This document shows positions 1 through 11,300 of a DNA stretch of 64,000 nt, in pieces; within the stretch, counting starts at the first letter, position 1, and each line of letters opens with the position of its first letter. Position numbers and translations under genes: made by a program. The notes beneath the pieces are model-generated. The model had not been told where the DNA came from. It made no database searches and was given only the letters and a program-made list of their open reading frames with translations. Source of the stretch: Bacteroidota bacterium (GTDB taxonomy: Bacteria; Bacteroidota; Ignavibacteria; Ignavibacteriales; Ignavibacteriaceae); NCBI GenBank assembly GCA_021815405.1, contig JAKAGV010000016.1:96714-160713 (forward strand), given 5' to 3'.

Positions 1-2313
1 GCTGTTAGGCTAAGATGTACTCCGGAACAGTGGGATCTAGTACCGATGGTTACTAATAGAAAAGTTGACAAGCAGAATAACAGTATCGAGGTAGATCTTC
101 AATATAAGCAATATGATTTTAATTCGAAGGTTGTAGTTACGGCAAAAGATCAGGGAGTATTAATTGATGTATTTCTTGATAAGCCGTTACCTAAAAAACT
201 TGAAGGTCATGCAGGCTTCAATCTTGAATTTTTACCTTCCGCATATTTTGGAAAGACGTATTTAATGGATGGTAGTCCTAGAATATTCCCAAAATATCCT
301 GCCGGACCTATGGAAGTAAAACCGAGGAAGGATGGAATTCCTCAATTGTTCGGACTCTCTACTTTCGATGATAGAGGTAAAGATGTTTATGTTGATCCAC
401 TTCCAATGGCAACGGGGAAAACAATTGTGCTTGCACCGGAAGATTCCTTGCAGCGGGTTGAGATTGAATCTTTGGAAGGTAATCTGATGCTTTACGACGG
501 ACGCAATGTTGCACAGAACGGTTGGTTTGTTGTGCGAAGTCTTATTCCCCCGAATAAAACAGGTAAGGTGGTTGAATGGTATCTGACTGCAAGTACAATT
601 AATAATTGGATCCGAAAGCCGGTAATCGGTTTTTCTCAGGTTGGTTACTATCCTACTCAGGAAAAGGTTGCGGTGATAGAACTTGATAAACATGATACGC
701 CGGAAAAAACAGCCTCTCTTTATAAGGTTATGCCTGATGGAAATTTTAAGGAAGTGTATACAGGCGATGTAAAATTATGGGGATCTTTTCTTCGTTATAA
801 TTACGCAAGGTTTGATTTTTCTTCTATTAAAGACAGCGGACTTTATGTTATTCAATACGGCAATGAAAGAACCGACGCCTTTCCTATCGATAAACATGTT
901 TATGATAATATATGGCATCAAACCCTGGATGTATTTATGCCGGTACAAATGGATCATGTTTTCGTTAAGGATGCATACAGGGTTTGGCATGGAGTTTCTT
1001 ATTTAGATGATGCAAGGCAGGCACCACCAAATCTGCAACTAATGGATAATAAAAGAATGGGACCGGTTACTGGCACACGCTATAAACCGGGAGAACATAT
1101 TCCCGGATTAAATGTAGGCGGCTGGTTCGATGCGGGTGACTTTGATGTTGAAGAAAACTCTCAATGCGAAGCAATATCTTCTCTGGCTGATACATGGCTG
1201 CAGTTCAAGCCGAAATTAGATGAAACTTACATTGATGAAAACCAGCGTTATGTTTGTATTCATGACCCGGATGGCAAACCTGACATTCTACAGCAAATTG
1301 AACATGGCGTTCTTCTTCAACTCGGAATGCAAAAAGCATTTGGACGTGCTATTCCTTCACTCGAGATGCCTCATCTTTATCAATATGTTCATCTCGGTGA
1401 TGCATCTACAATAACTGATAACTTAATTTATGATCCTAAGTTAAAACCGTATGAAGTTAAAGGCGATTACAGCGGAACCCCAGATGATAGATGGGCGTTT
1501 ACTACAGACGAACCCTGGATGAACTATAATTCCATAGCTTGCCTTGCAAATGCAAGCCGTGCTTTTAAAGGATATGATGATAAGCTTTCCAATGAGTGCT
1601 TAACAACTGCCGAAAAATCATTTGACCGCCAGCTAAAGGATACAAGCGGCAGCTCAAACAGATTTGCAAGATTCTTTGGGGCAGGCATGTCAACTTCTGC
1701 TGCCTTGCAGCTATTCATCGCTACAAAAGACAAAAAGTATGAAGACATATTCCTTAAAGATATTCGCGTAGGACTTGAAAGATTTCCTGAAATGAGCATT
1801 GAAAATGCACTAATTGCAATTCCATATTTAGGAAGCGAATATAAAGCGGAGTTGGAACCTTACATTAAAAAATTAAAGACGATGGATGATTCGCTCCTTA
1901 TACAAAATCCCTACGGCGTACCGATTGGAACCAGGCATTGGGGCGGTGATGATGAAGTAATTAGTTGGGCTACAATAAATTATTATGCACACAAGGCTTT
2001 CCCAGAAATTATAGGTCCGGAATATACGCTCCGCGGGATAGATTATCTTTTCGGATGCCATCCGTATTCAAATCTTTCGTTTGTTGCAGATGTAGGTACA
2101 CGCTCTAAGAATGTTGTTTACGGACGTACCAGAGCAGACTTTTCAAATGTTGCCGGTGCAGTTGTCCCAGGCTTGCTTATGCTTCAGCCGGATTTCCTAG
2201 AAAACAAAGACGACTGGCCGTTCTTCTGGGGAGAGAATGAAGCCGTTATAAGTACTGCCGGTGAATATATATTCCTTAGCAATGCAGTAAAAGAATTATT
2301 GAATACTAAATAG
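1..2313 (+). CDS. GH9 family glycoside hydrolase, 5' end outside the window
   Basis: Probably an endoglucanase or related beta-glucanase acting outside the cytoplasm on plant cell-wall glucan. The frame is open from base 1, ahead of the first ATG at 46, so the true start and any signal peptide lie upstream. About 200 residues of beta-rich sequence that I do not recognise come first. An Ig-like CelD_N domain follows (from about base 630, FSQVGYYPTQ), then the (alpha/alpha)6 GH9 barrel. The GH9 signature GGWFDAGDFD supplies the two catalytic aspartates (codons at 1129 and 1138), and the C-terminal WGENEAV carries the expected Glu. The end shows no T9SS sorting domain, unlike many neighbours. 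A strong hairpin follows the stop. The family call is firm; the substrate is inferred from the xylan locus. Confidence 0.88.
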   Translation, partial: AVRLRCTPEQWDLVPMVTNRKVDKQNNSIEVDLQYKQYDFNSKVVVTAKDQGVLIDVFLDKPLPKKLEGHAGFNLEFLPSAYFGKTYLMDGSPRIFPKYPAGPMEVKPRKDGIPQLFGLSTFDDRGKDVYVDPLPMATGKTIVLAPEDSLQRVEIESLEGNLMLYDGRNVAQNGWFVVRSLIPPNKTGKVVEWYLTASTINNWIRKPVIGFSQVGYYPTQEKVAVIELDKHDTPEKTASLYKVMPDGNFKEVYTGDVKLWGSFLRYNYARFDFSSIKDSGLYVIQYGNERTDAFPIDKHVYDNIWHQTLDVFMPVQMDHVFVKDAYRVWHGVSYLDDARQAPPNLQLMDNKRMGPVTGTRYKPGEHIPGLNVGGWFDAGDFDVEENSQCEAISSLADTWLQFKPKLDETYIDENQRYVCIHDPDGKPDILQQIEHGVLLQLGMQKAFGRAIPSLEMPHLYQYVHLGDASTITDNLIYDPKLKPYEVKGDYSGTPDDRWAFTTDEPWMNYNSIACLANASRAFKGYDDKLSNECLTTAEKSFDRQLKDTSGSSNRFARFFGAGMSTSAALQLFIATKDKKYEDIFLKDIRVGLERFPEMSIENALIAIPYLGSEYKAELEPYIKKLKTMDDSLLIQNPYGVPIGTRHWGGDDEVISWATINYYAHKAFPEIIGPEYTLRGIDYLFGCHPYSNLSFVADVGTRSKNVVYGRTRADFSNVAGAVVPGLLMLQPDFLENKDDWPFFWGENEAVISTAGEYIFLSNAVKELLNTK

Positions 2314-2328
2314 ATCAAGTTGACAATT

Positions 2329-2664
2329 TTATTTGCAAATTAAATTTAAAATCCACCTTCTCAGAAGGTGGATTTTTAATTTCGGATAGCTCTTGAATAT
2401 CTTTATCGCCGTCTTCGCATTCAATACTCTCATTACTTTTGATATTAATAATTTCGGCGGTATGCTTACTTCTGGATGAATATGGTCTATTTGTATATTT
2501 AATTCTTTTTTCTGACAGCCTAACCATTCTAATAACATCACTAGATCTTCTTGTAGTTGTTGCTTTCTTATTCCTTCTAATATCTTGAATCTGTACTTCA
2601 GTGTCCAGACCATGTGATAATCACATCGATATATTACATGGCTTAATTTCTTGAATTCACTCAT
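2329..2664 (-). pseudogene. Truncated IS200/IS605-type TnpA transposase remnant
   Basis: The reading frame starts like IS200 transposases (MSEFKKLSHVIYRCDYHMVW) and keeps the HUH metal-binding motif as HIH, followed by VSIPPKLLISKVM. Intact IS200 TnpA is about 130-155 residues and has a catalytic Tyr in the C-terminal part. Here family similarity stops after FKSYPKLKIH, and the last residues are the translated terminator stem, so the tyrosine helix is gone. A small inverted repeat (TCTGCC...GGCAGA, 2666-2694) before the start may be what remains of an IS-end hairpin. It is a dead element between GH9 and the receptor. Confidence 0.75.
2348..2378 (+). terminator. Rho-independent terminator after the GH9 gene
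   Basis: A 10-bp perfect stem (ATCCACCTTC / GAAGGTGGAT) has a 3-base loop. It is extended by an AAA/TTT flank and followed by a T-rich run, 35 bases after the GH9 stop. It would separate the GH9 transcript from the receptor operon. On the other strand it forms the tail of the decayed IS200 frame. Confidence 0.8.
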
Positions 2665-2855
2665 CTGCCCATTTTACTGTTTTTCTGGCAGAGCCGAAAG
2701 AACATCACCACCATCAAAAAAAGTGGATTTCTTAGTTTCATTAAAATTTATAATTTAAGAATAGGACCAAGTAGTTTGAAAAAAAATTTTCATCAAATAG
2801 ACTTTGGTTATATCGGATAAAAAGATAACGATGTTATTAATAAATAATTTTTTCC

Positions 2856-2918
2856 TTGCCTTTTAGAAATTTATTATTTATTATTGAAACGGTTCAAATA
2901 ATATCTAACCTTTTTAAT
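2856..2918 (+). promoter_or_regulatory. Promoter-operator module 1 (LacI-type operator) for the TonB receptor operon
   Basis: TTG at 2856 is followed after 20 bases by TATTATTG (2879-2886), a 7/8 match to the Bacteroidota -7 box TAnnTTTG. The near-palindrome TTGAAACGGTTCAA (2884-2897) overlaps the -7 box, as expected of a repressor site with a central CG. TAACCTTTTTAAT follows 22 bases after the operator start. The same layout, base for base in spacing, occurs at 18219. The rest of 2665-3135 is an AT-rich leader of about 230 bases with nothing else recognisable. Confidence 0.72.
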
Positions 2919-3135
2919 GGATATTATAAACGCCAGTTACTATTTATTAAGATATAGAATTGATTGTGTGTTCCTACAGAATGAATTTGAGGGATTTGAT
3001 AGTTGTTATTAAGCGCTATTATTGAAGTTGAAAAAAGTTAGACAAAAATAAATTGTTCTCAAATAAATAATAATTATCTAAATATTGAGGGAAAAAAAAT
3101 CCCTTAAGTCATTAAAAATATTCCTTGGAGGAAAA

Positions 3136-6100
3136 ATGATCATTGATAATTACCGTTTCGGAGGCAAATTAGCTTCGGTAATAATCCTTTTATTGTTCCT
3201 TTCTTTTCAAACAAAAATATTTGCCCAATCTGGTACAATTAAGGGACGCGTTTTTGATAAACAAAGCAAAAGCGCCCTGGTTGGGGCAAATGTTATTATT
3301 AAGGGGACAAGCCTTGGTGCTGCAGCAGATTTGGATGGTAACTATATTATCCACAATGTTCCGGGTGGCAGACATATTTTTATTGTATCTTATATTGGTT
3401 ACATATCGGATACAGTTGCCATTATCATGTCAGAAAACAGAATTGAGGATCATAACTTTTATCTTGAGCCAAAAGCGATCCAAGGGAAAACTATAACAAT
3501 AACAGCTCAAGCACAAGGACAAGTCTCCGCAATTCAGCAGCAGTTATCTTCAAATAAAATCGAGAATGTTGTATCTGAAGCAAGGATACAAGCGCTGCCG
3601 GATTTCAATGCGGCGCAGGCTATAGGTCGTCTTCCGGGTATTTCTACATTGCAGAGTTCAGGCGAAGCTAATAAAATTGTAATCAGAGGCTTAGCACCAA
3701 AATATAATAGAATAGAAATTGGCGGTGTTGAACTCGCTTCAACCGGAAGTTCACAAATTGGTATTACATCGCAGGGAGGAACCGCAGGAAATATTAGTAA
3801 CGACAGAAGTGTAGATTTATCCTCTATATCATCATATATGCTAAAAAATATAACAGTATATAAAGAACTTACTCCTGATATGAATGCTGATGCTATTGGC
3901 GGCGTTGTTAATATGCAATTGAGAGAAGCACCTTCGAAGTTTCATACCGATTTGTTATGGCAATCAGGCTATACTGCAAAAAGTAAAACCTATGGAAACT
4001 ACAGGGCGATGGGAGCCGTGAGTGATCGCTTTTTCAATGAAAAGTTTGGTGCTTATGTACAAGGAAGTATTGAATCTTACGATCGAAACGCTGATAATAT
4101 GAACGCATCGTATTTTACTACTAACACGGATATTGATTTAGCAACCGGGTATCGTCCTGTTAGGGTTGGTACTGTTCAACTTATTCACCATATTGAAACG
4201 AGGAAAAGATACGGCGCGAATCTCGTGCTTGATTATAGACTGCCGAACGGTTCTATTAAGCTTATCAATATGGCAAGCCGGCTTAGTTCTAATTACCAAG
4301 ACTATAATACAACCCTAAACTATCAAACTAACGATCTTCAATTCAATTTTAGCGGAGGGGATAATACAACTGATTTAGCACTTAATTCCTTAGACATTAC
4401 AAATGACTTTGGCTTTATGCAGTTTCATTTTACTGCAGCTAATAATTATTCCAGGAATTTTCTGCCGGAAACACCACGTATTCAATTTACACAAACAAGA
4501 GGAGTGGGAACATCTACAGTAAATACTCCGCCAGAAGATCTTACCAATCTTGTTGGTTATTCAGGTCCTTCAGGCAGTTATTTAGATTATTTAGGTTTGT
4601 ACAGTTCAGACTATAAAGAAAATGATCAATCATATAAAACTTCTTTCAAGATTCCTTTTAATTTTGCTCAGGAACTTGTGGGATATCTTAAAGTTGGTGG
4701 AGAATACTCTTATAGGCTACATAAGAATAACCAAAATACACCTTATGCAAATATTGGAGGAACAGATTCTATCCAAACCCGAATGACGAATGGTATACTT
4801 TCCCAATGGCCCCAATTAGCAAGTTCTTTTGATAGAGGTTTAAACAGATTTTACTCTTCCGGCTTTGGCTCTCTTTATAATGATTCTTTCCTTAGTAACA
4901 GGTTCGGAGATTTGCTGTGGACTACGAACCCAGGATTGCTGAATGATATAACTCACTATTTGGCAACAGATCCATACTTTAGTTCTACTGTTAACTCATC
5001 GGCAGCCAATCCGGGCGGATGGTTTGACGGAGTGTTCCAGACTATGGCAAACACTTATAAGTATATTGAAAGATATTATGCCTTCTATGCTATGTCTGAA
5101 TTGAATTACGGGAACTTGATGGTTGTTGGAGGTGTACGTTATGAAGATTTAGAAGGTTTATATGAAGCATTTAATCTATTAGACGGACGTAATCCAGCAA
5201 CAGATAAAGCTTTTCTAGTCAATTCATATCCTAAAAATCATTACTGGTTTCCAATGGTTCAGGGAAAATATATGCTGACTGATTGGCTTGATCTTCGCGC
5301 AGCATATACTCAAACTCTTGCACGACCCGATTATCATCAACTTTCGCCTCATTTTACAATCGCCTACGGTGGAGGTTCTGTTACAGCAGGTAATCCGAAT
5401 TTAGTGCCTGCCCAGGCTTACAACGATGAGGTTTCTCTAACGTTCCATTCCAATGATCTCGGTCTTGCTTCAATAAGCGGTTTCTATAAAGAAGTAAAGA
5501 ATTTTACATACTCGACAAATTATCCTTTATACAATACTGCCCCTGCAGGATATGATACGGTTGGCAAGTATAATATAGGCGGACATTTGCCTGTTTCTGG
5601 TGCAACGTTATTTACTTATATAAATACTCCGTACACTGCTTATATTAGAGGAGTAGAAGTCGATTTACAGCACACATTCTGGTATTTACCTGCTCCGTTT
5701 AATGGATTATTAATTGGGGTTAATTATACTCATATAAGTTCTAATGCCAGATATCCGTTGCTGACTACAAAGACTACTTACCGACCCAGACCTCTACCTC
5801 CTTTAACTCAAATAATTGATAGCAGCCGTGCAGGTCGTTTAATTGATCAACCAAATGATGTAGTAAATGCATGGATCGGTTATGATTATGAAGGCTTTTC
5901 TGCAAGAGTTTCCTTCTTATTCCAGGGCAATGCCGTTAGTTATATTGGAAACTACCCGGAACAAGATGGATTTACTAGAGATTATTTTAGGATTGATGCT
6001 ACAGTAAGCCAGATATTACCATGGCAAGGTATCCGAGTTTACCTGGATTTAAACAATCTTAACAATGAGGACAATACATCTGCTCAAAAGTCTATTGGCG

Positions 6101-6162
6101 GATTTACAAATGAACAAAACTATGGTCTTACGGCAAATCTTGGTATAAGGTATACATTATAA
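3136..6162 (+). CDS. TonB-dependent outer-membrane receptor, probably for xylo-oligosaccharides
   Basis: It carries glycan fragments across the outer membrane using TonB energy. I chose ATG 3136 because GGAGG sits 5 bases ahead and a signal peptide follows (hydrophobic VIILLLFLSF, then FAQ). A TTG start at 3085 would add 17 residues before it. A carboxypeptidase-D regulatory-like domain (about residues 33-115) precedes the plug, whose sequence (FNAAQAIGRLPGIS, IVIRGLAPKYNRIEIGGVEL) resembles the Caulobacter/Xanthomonas sugar-receptor group more than classic SusC. A roughly 750-residue barrel ends in IRYTL. About 1008 residues is normal for the family. No SusD follows; the next gene is a T9SS beta-helix protein. 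It is expressed from operator module 1. The substrate is inferred from context. Confidence 0.88.
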   Translation: MIIDNYRFGGKLASVIILLLFLSFQTKIFAQSGTIKGRVFDKQSKSALVGANVIIKGTSLGAAADLDGNYIIHNVPGGRHIFIVSYIGYISDTVAIIMSENRIEDHNFYLEPKAIQGKTITITAQAQGQVSAIQQQLSSNKIENVVSEARIQALPDFNAAQAIGRLPGISTLQSSGEANKIVIRGLAPKYNRIEIGGVELASTGSSQIGITSQGGTAGNISNDRSVDLSSISSYMLKNITVYKELTPDMNADAIGGVVNMQLREAPSKFHTDLLWQSGYTAKSKTYGNYRAMGAVSDRFFNEKFGAYVQGSIESYDRNADNMNASYFTTNTDIDLATGYRPVRVGTVQLIHHIETRKRYGANLVLDYRLPNGSIKLINMASRLSSNYQDYNTTLNYQTNDLQFNFSGGDNTTDLALNSLDITNDFGFMQFHFTAANNYSRNFLPETPRIQFTQTRGVGTSTVNTPPEDLTNLVGYSGPSGSYLDYLGLYSSDYKENDQSYKTSFKIPFNFAQELVGYLKVGGEYSYRLHKNNQNTPYANIGGTDSIQTRMTNGILSQWPQLASSFDRGLNRFYSSGFGSLYNDSFLSNRFGDLLWTTNPGLLNDITHYLATDPYFSSTVNSSAANPGGWFDGVFQTMANTYKYIERYYAFYAMSELNYGNLMVVGGVRYEDLEGLYEAFNLLDGRNPATDKAFLVNSYPKNHYWFPMVQGKYMLTDWLDLRAAYTQTLARPDYHQLSPHFTIAYGGGSVTAGNPNLVPAQAYNDEVSLTFHSNDLGLASISGFYKEVKNFTYSTNYPLYNTAPAGYDTVGKYNIGGHLPVSGATLFTYINTPYTAYIRGVEVDLQHTFWYLPAPFNGLLIGVNYTHISSNARYPLLTTKTTYRPRPLPPLTQIIDSSRAGRLIDQPNDVVNAWIGYDYEGFSARVSFLFQGNAVSYIGNYPEQDGFTRDYFRIDATVSQILPWQGIRVYLDLNNLNNEDNTSAQKSIGGFTNEQNYGLTANLGIRYTL

Positions 6163-6238
6163 TAATAGCAAAATTTTAAACTTATTTTTAATAAGTATAT
6201 GAAAGTAAATCAGAAACATAATCAAGGAGGTATATAGT

Positions 6239-8029
6239 ATGAAATATTTATTCACATTACTTTTTTTCACAATAGTCATCTCACTGCCCATATATGCGCA
6301 GAAGGATACTGTATACGTTCCCGATACCTATGATATGGGTGGTCAGGAAGGTACTCTAAACAATGCTGTAGATTCAGTTCAGAACGCTGGCGGGAATATA
6401 TCCAATGTTGTTTTTAAACTGAAACCTTACGGTTTATATGTGCTCAGCGGAACGATAACTACCAAAGCAGGTCAAACACTTGAGATAGACGCCGATCCTC
6501 CGGGTAATACTCAGGCAACAGCCCCGCCTATGATTGCATGGACTGAAAACACTGCACCGAATAAGGCATATTATTTTGATATACCAGGTACACTTATAAT
6601 GAATAATCTTTGGCTGTTATGGTCAGGTACTAATGGAACACGCTTCGCATCTACTATACGTATCGGTGATTCAGCTTCAGTTGCAGGCGGACGTATTACA
6701 GCCAATAACGTTATCTTCGATTATGTTGATCAATCCTCAAGCGGTGCAATACAGCCCTACGCAACTCACTTCGTAGGACATTTCACAAATTGTTATTTTA
6801 GAAATTGTACGGATAATCATTTCAGGTATTACAGTAGGGCTGTTTCCTGGCCTTATAATACTACCGGACTGCATAATGATACTGTTTCATTTGAGAATTG
6901 TACTTTCGCTAATATAGGATATGTTTATATGCAGGAAGGAGGGGAGTATGGAGACAATGTCTTCTTTAACCACTGTACTTTTTATAACGTTGTTATGTAT
7001 ACACTGGAATCCGGCTGGTGGTGGAATATGTATGTTACAAATTCATTGTTTATAAATACATATATGGTTGGCATGATTCCTCTTACTGATGGCGGAGGAG
7101 CCGGAGGAACTATAAGCATTGCACCCGTGGACACTACAGTTTTTGCAAACAATGATACTGTTGCAGGCTTCGGGTTTACTGTTCCTTTTAAAGAACAGGA
7201 TCGTCATATTCTTTTTGTCAATAACGACTATCATTTAGATTCCTGGCTGGTTAGCTGGATGGCGAATAATCCTTACAGTATAAGTCTTCACCAAAACAGG
7301 CATGATAATCAAATACCAGTACCGCAGCCAGCTATCAATAATCTTACAAAAATGTTTTTTGATACGACAAATGCTGATGGAAGCAAAATGTTCCCTTATA
7401 TGAATATGGCTAACCTCGATACTCTCGATCCAGGCTTTAAGAATCCTCCAATTAATTTAGATTCACTAAAGCAATTCCTCTATCATAAATGGTTTGACAA
7501 CGGAGATGTAGGTTGGGCATGGAAGCCTGAAAATAGCTACCAAAAACAATTGTGGCCTCCCGAAGAGGATATGTCATACACAAACAGCACTTTAGAAACT
7601 GCAGCGATGGGCGGCTTCCCTCTAGGAGATCTATATCATTGGTGGCCCGCTCAGTATCAACAATGGGCGGCACAAGCGGATGCCGAACACAACAGAATTA
7701 ATACCTGGCTTATGACAGGCAAAGATCCACTTACTGGTGTCGTTGATTTAAAGAGTGGTATTCCTGTAAGTTATTCGCTTAGCCAAAACTATCCGAATCC
7801 GTTCAATCCAACAACAAATATAGAATATTCTGTTCCGAAGAGCGGATATGTAACGCTTAAGGTATTCAATATACTTGGACAGGAAGTGGCGACCATTTAC
7901 CAGGGTTACCAGAAGGCAGGTACATATAAAGCTGACTTTAACGCCACTGAATTAGCGAGCGGCATCTATTTATACCAATTGCGGGCTGGAAGCGTTACTC
8001 TTACAAAAAAATTGGTTTTAATGAAATAA
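6239..8029 (+). CDS. Secreted parallel beta-helix protein with T9SS type A sorting domain
   Basis: A surface or released protein of unknown activity. AAGGAGG lies 8 bases before the ATG. The signal peptide ends near YAQ (residue 21). Residues of about 100-330 show short asparagine- and aromatic-rich rungs (NNVIFDYVD, FTNCYFRNC, FENCTFANIG, FNHCTFYNV) typical of right-handed beta-helices of polysaccharide lyases and GH28-like enzymes. I cannot name catalytic residues. The last 80 residues (YPNPFNPTT ... KKLVLMK) are a T9SS sorting domain. It follows the TonB receptor by 76 bases and so takes the place where SusD would be expected. A role in binding or cleaving xylan side chains is only a guess. 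Confidence 0.75.
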   Translation: MKYLFTLLFFTIVISLPIYAQKDTVYVPDTYDMGGQEGTLNNAVDSVQNAGGNISNVVFKLKPYGLYVLSGTITTKAGQTLEIDADPPGNTQATAPPMIAWTENTAPNKAYYFDIPGTLIMNNLWLLWSGTNGTRFASTIRIGDSASVAGGRITANNVIFDYVDQSSSGAIQPYATHFVGHFTNCYFRNCTDNHFRYYSRAVSWPYNTTGLHNDTVSFENCTFANIGYVYMQEGGEYGDNVFFNHCTFYNVVMYTLESGWWWNMYVTNSLFINTYMVGMIPLTDGGGAGGTISIAPVDTTVFANNDTVAGFGFTVPFKEQDRHILFVNNDYHLDSWLVSWMANNPYSISLHQNRHDNQIPVPQPAINNLTKMFFDTTNADGSKMFPYMNMANLDTLDPGFKNPPINLDSLKQFLYHKWFDNGDVGWAWKPENSYQKQLWPPEEDMSYTNSTLETAAMGGFPLGDLYHWWPAQYQQWAAQADAEHNRINTWLMTGKDPLTGVVDLKSGIPVSYSLSQNYPNPFNPTTNIEYSVPKSGYVTLKVFNILGQEVATIYQGYQKAGTYKADFNATELASGIYLYQLRAGSVTLTKKLVLMK

Positions 8030-8040
8030 TAATTTTACAG

Positions 8041-8088
8041 CTTACCCCGGATTAGATTAGACACAATGATCTTACTAACCGGGGTAAG
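8041..8088. terminator. Inverted repeat after the beta-helix gene, possible terminator
   Basis: CTTACCCCGG at 8041 pairs perfectly with CCGGGGTAAG at 8079 across a 28-base loop. No good T-run follows on the + strand, so it may end transcription weakly or protect the 3' end of the mRNA. The remaining 8089-8327 is AT-rich leader for the next gene, with AAGGAGG shortly before its ATG. Confidence 0.45.
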
Positions 8089-8327
8089 TAAAAAATATCT
8101 TCCGTGTTAATTAAAGGAAGGAAGAAATTTTGATAAAGAAATTTTTATTATGTCCTAAAACCTATTTTGTTATTATAAATTTTTTGAGCTTAAAATAATT
8201 AACCTAATTCAAAAAGTTGTTCCGGCTGAATAATAACTTGCTAAGTTTAGAATTCTTCGTAAGCTATTTTTAGGAGGACACTTTATATATTATTTCTTTA
8301 CTTATTATAAATCGTTAAGGAGGATTA

Positions 8328-11300
8328 ATGAAAAAGTTGTTCAATTTGATGATAACTATAATCATCACCTTCTTCTTTATTTCTGCCGGTACTCTGTGGG
8401 CACAGAATATAACGCAGAATTTTGAAGGTTTTTCCATTGGTGATTCTACATCAATAGGTCACATAAGTTGGGCTCCTACGGATATAAAAACCGTAATTGT
8501 TGCAGATCCGCTTGGCAGCGGAAGTAAAGTACTAAAAGTGACATCAACTAATTACAATGCAGCGCCTGTTCTTATGTTTGTTCTGCCCGCGGGAAAAACT
8601 CTAGCTGATTATGATTCAGTCACTTTTGACGGGTATTTTCAAGCTGGAGATGTAAGTTATAAATTAATTATAGCTGAAGCCTATCAGACAAATCCTATCG
8701 GGCATCATTTCCTCGACGCCGATACAAATTATTCCTATAATCGTGCTCAGGGTGTTTCTACAGGTTGGGAACATATAAGCCTTGCACCAAATAAAGCTTC
8801 TACTTTTTCTGATACTGTTTATATCGCTATTGGAACAAACAATTCAGGTGCTACTTGGTATATGGATAACGTTACTCTAGTGGCTAAAGCAGCATCAGGT
8901 TCATCTCTAGTTTCACAGTGGGGAAAAACTAGTCTGGGTACGGCATGGCCTCTTGTTCCAAATGCTAATGCAGGTAATATAGGCATAGGCAACGGAAAAG
9001 TTCCAACCGGATGGGCCACAGTTAGTGGTCACTTCGGCACACTAACAGCAACCACCACACAAGCAGTTGTTGTAACCGGTCAGATGCAGTTTGTTGGCGG
9101 CGGAGGAGCCAGCGCCTATACCTGGCTGCGTTATGCGTTAACATTCCAAGATAGTGCAACACTTAATTATGCAGGTACCGATTCAGCTTTGTGGGTTAGT
9201 AGCCTTAAACATTACGGTTATGAATTTGACCCGATAAGCGGTGCTGGTACCATGGCTAATAGTAATGCGGGTCAAGGAACTATATGGGCAGTAAATAACG
9301 GTAACTGGTCAAGTACATACAGTAATGGAGGACCTCCGCTTGCAGCAATAATGAACCAACCTTATAATGCTGAGGCAATAGCCGGAACATACAACTTTGC
9401 TATTTCTGTTGAATCAGTTAACGACACTGTAAATCAATTAAATTGGTACTTGGAAGAGCAGAACAATAAATATTGGTTCGGCGGTTCAATTCAAGTTGTA
9501 TCAACTTCTAAAAAATTCAATGCAATAAGTTTTGGCTTTAACAATGACTTCCAGGGAACTCAAGTTAATTTTACTAATGTCCAAGCTCAGTTAGGTGCGC
9601 CTATTACAGTTCCAGCGGCACCATGGGAATCTTATTATCTTAAGCAATGGGGTATAACATCACCAGGTGGTTATTGGCCGATAACGAATGATTCAACAAC
9701 TATAATCGGTAATGGAACAATAAAAGGCAGTGCACCAGTAAACGGATCTGGCTGGGCAACAATAGAAGGCGGATTCGGTCAAGCGCTTAAGGTGCCAACG
9801 AACGCAGATTCAGCTCTTTTAGTAACCGGACAACTTGTATTTACGGGTACAAAAGGCGGAGATGACAGCTATACACCACTTCGTTATGCAATAGCATATG
9901 AGGATAGCGCAACACTGAAGAATGCGTTAACAGATTCAGCCAAGTGGGTATCAGGTTCGGGAAGTTACACTGGTTATGGATTCATGCCGGTATCAGGTGC
10001 TGGCACCATGTCGAATGCTTCTGGTAAAGGACAAGGTACAGTCTGGACGATAAATAATGGTACCTGGTATAGTACCTATGCAAACGGCAATCCTGTTTCA
10101 CAAGCGCTACAGCAGCCATACCAAGCGAGTATAATACCCGGGACATATAATTTTGCATTTTCCATTACACAAGTAAATGATACAACCAACGAAATAAGAT
10201 GGTACTTGATAGAACAAAATAACAAGTACTGGTTCGGAGGTACAGTAATGGCACCGGCAAACACGAATAAATTTAATGCAATATGTTTCGGTGTAAATAC
10301 TGGTGACTGGACACAGCTTGATGTTGAAAATGCAATGGTAGATTATGGTAAACCAATAACAGTTCCCGCTGCACCATGGCAGTCATATTATTTGAAGCAA
10401 TGGGGTATAACATCACCTGGAGGTTATTGGCCGATAACGAATGATTCAACAACAGTAATTGGAAATGGAACAATAAAAGGCAGTGCACCAGTAAACGGAT
10501 CTGGCTGGGCGACAATAGAAGGCGGGTTCGGTCAAGCACTTACTGTGCCTATGAGTACTGACTCAGCTTTAATTGTTACCGGACAACTTGTATTTACCGG
10601 TACAAATGGTGGAGATGACAGCTATACACCACTTCGTTATGCAATAGCATATGAGGACAGCGCAACACTGAAGAATGCGTTAACAGATTCAGCCAAGTGG
10701 GTATCAGGTTCTGGAAGTTACACTGGTTATGGATTCATGCCGGTATCAGGTGCTGGTCAAATGTCGAATGCAGCGGGCAAGGGACAAGGTACGGTTTGGA
10801 CAGTAAATCACGGTACCTGGTATAGTACCTATGCAAACGGTAATCCAGTTTCACAAGCACTTCAGGCTCCATATCAAGCGAGTATAATACCCGGGACATA
10901 TAATTTTGCATTTTCAATTAGTCAGGTAAATGATACAACCAACGAAATAAGATGGTATCTGATAGAGCAAAATAACAAGTACTGGTTCGGCGGTACAGTA
11001 ATGGCACCGGCAAACACGAATAAATTCAATGCAATATGTTTTGGTGTAAATACTGGTGATTGGACACAGCTTGATGTTGAAAATGCAATGGTGGATTATG
11101 GTAAAGCGATAACAGTACCTTCAGCACCATGGCAGGATTTCTATGTAAAGAACTGGGGATTCTATCAAGGTCAAATGGGCGGATGGTTGTTTATGCCTGG
11201 TGACGTAGTTGGTAATGCAGGCATTGGCGGTTCTAAAGCTAATACCGGCTGGGCAGCTATTCGCGGCGATATTACCGGAGCTGCTCCACGCAACGGCGTT

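Noticed and set aside
3085..3135. TTG start for the TonB receptor
   Set aside because: It would put 17 charged residues before the signal peptide; ATG 3136 has GGAGG at ideal distance.
9603..11108. CRISPR-like or satellite repeat
   Set aside because: The repeat is in frame, 753 bases long, and encodes protein modules.
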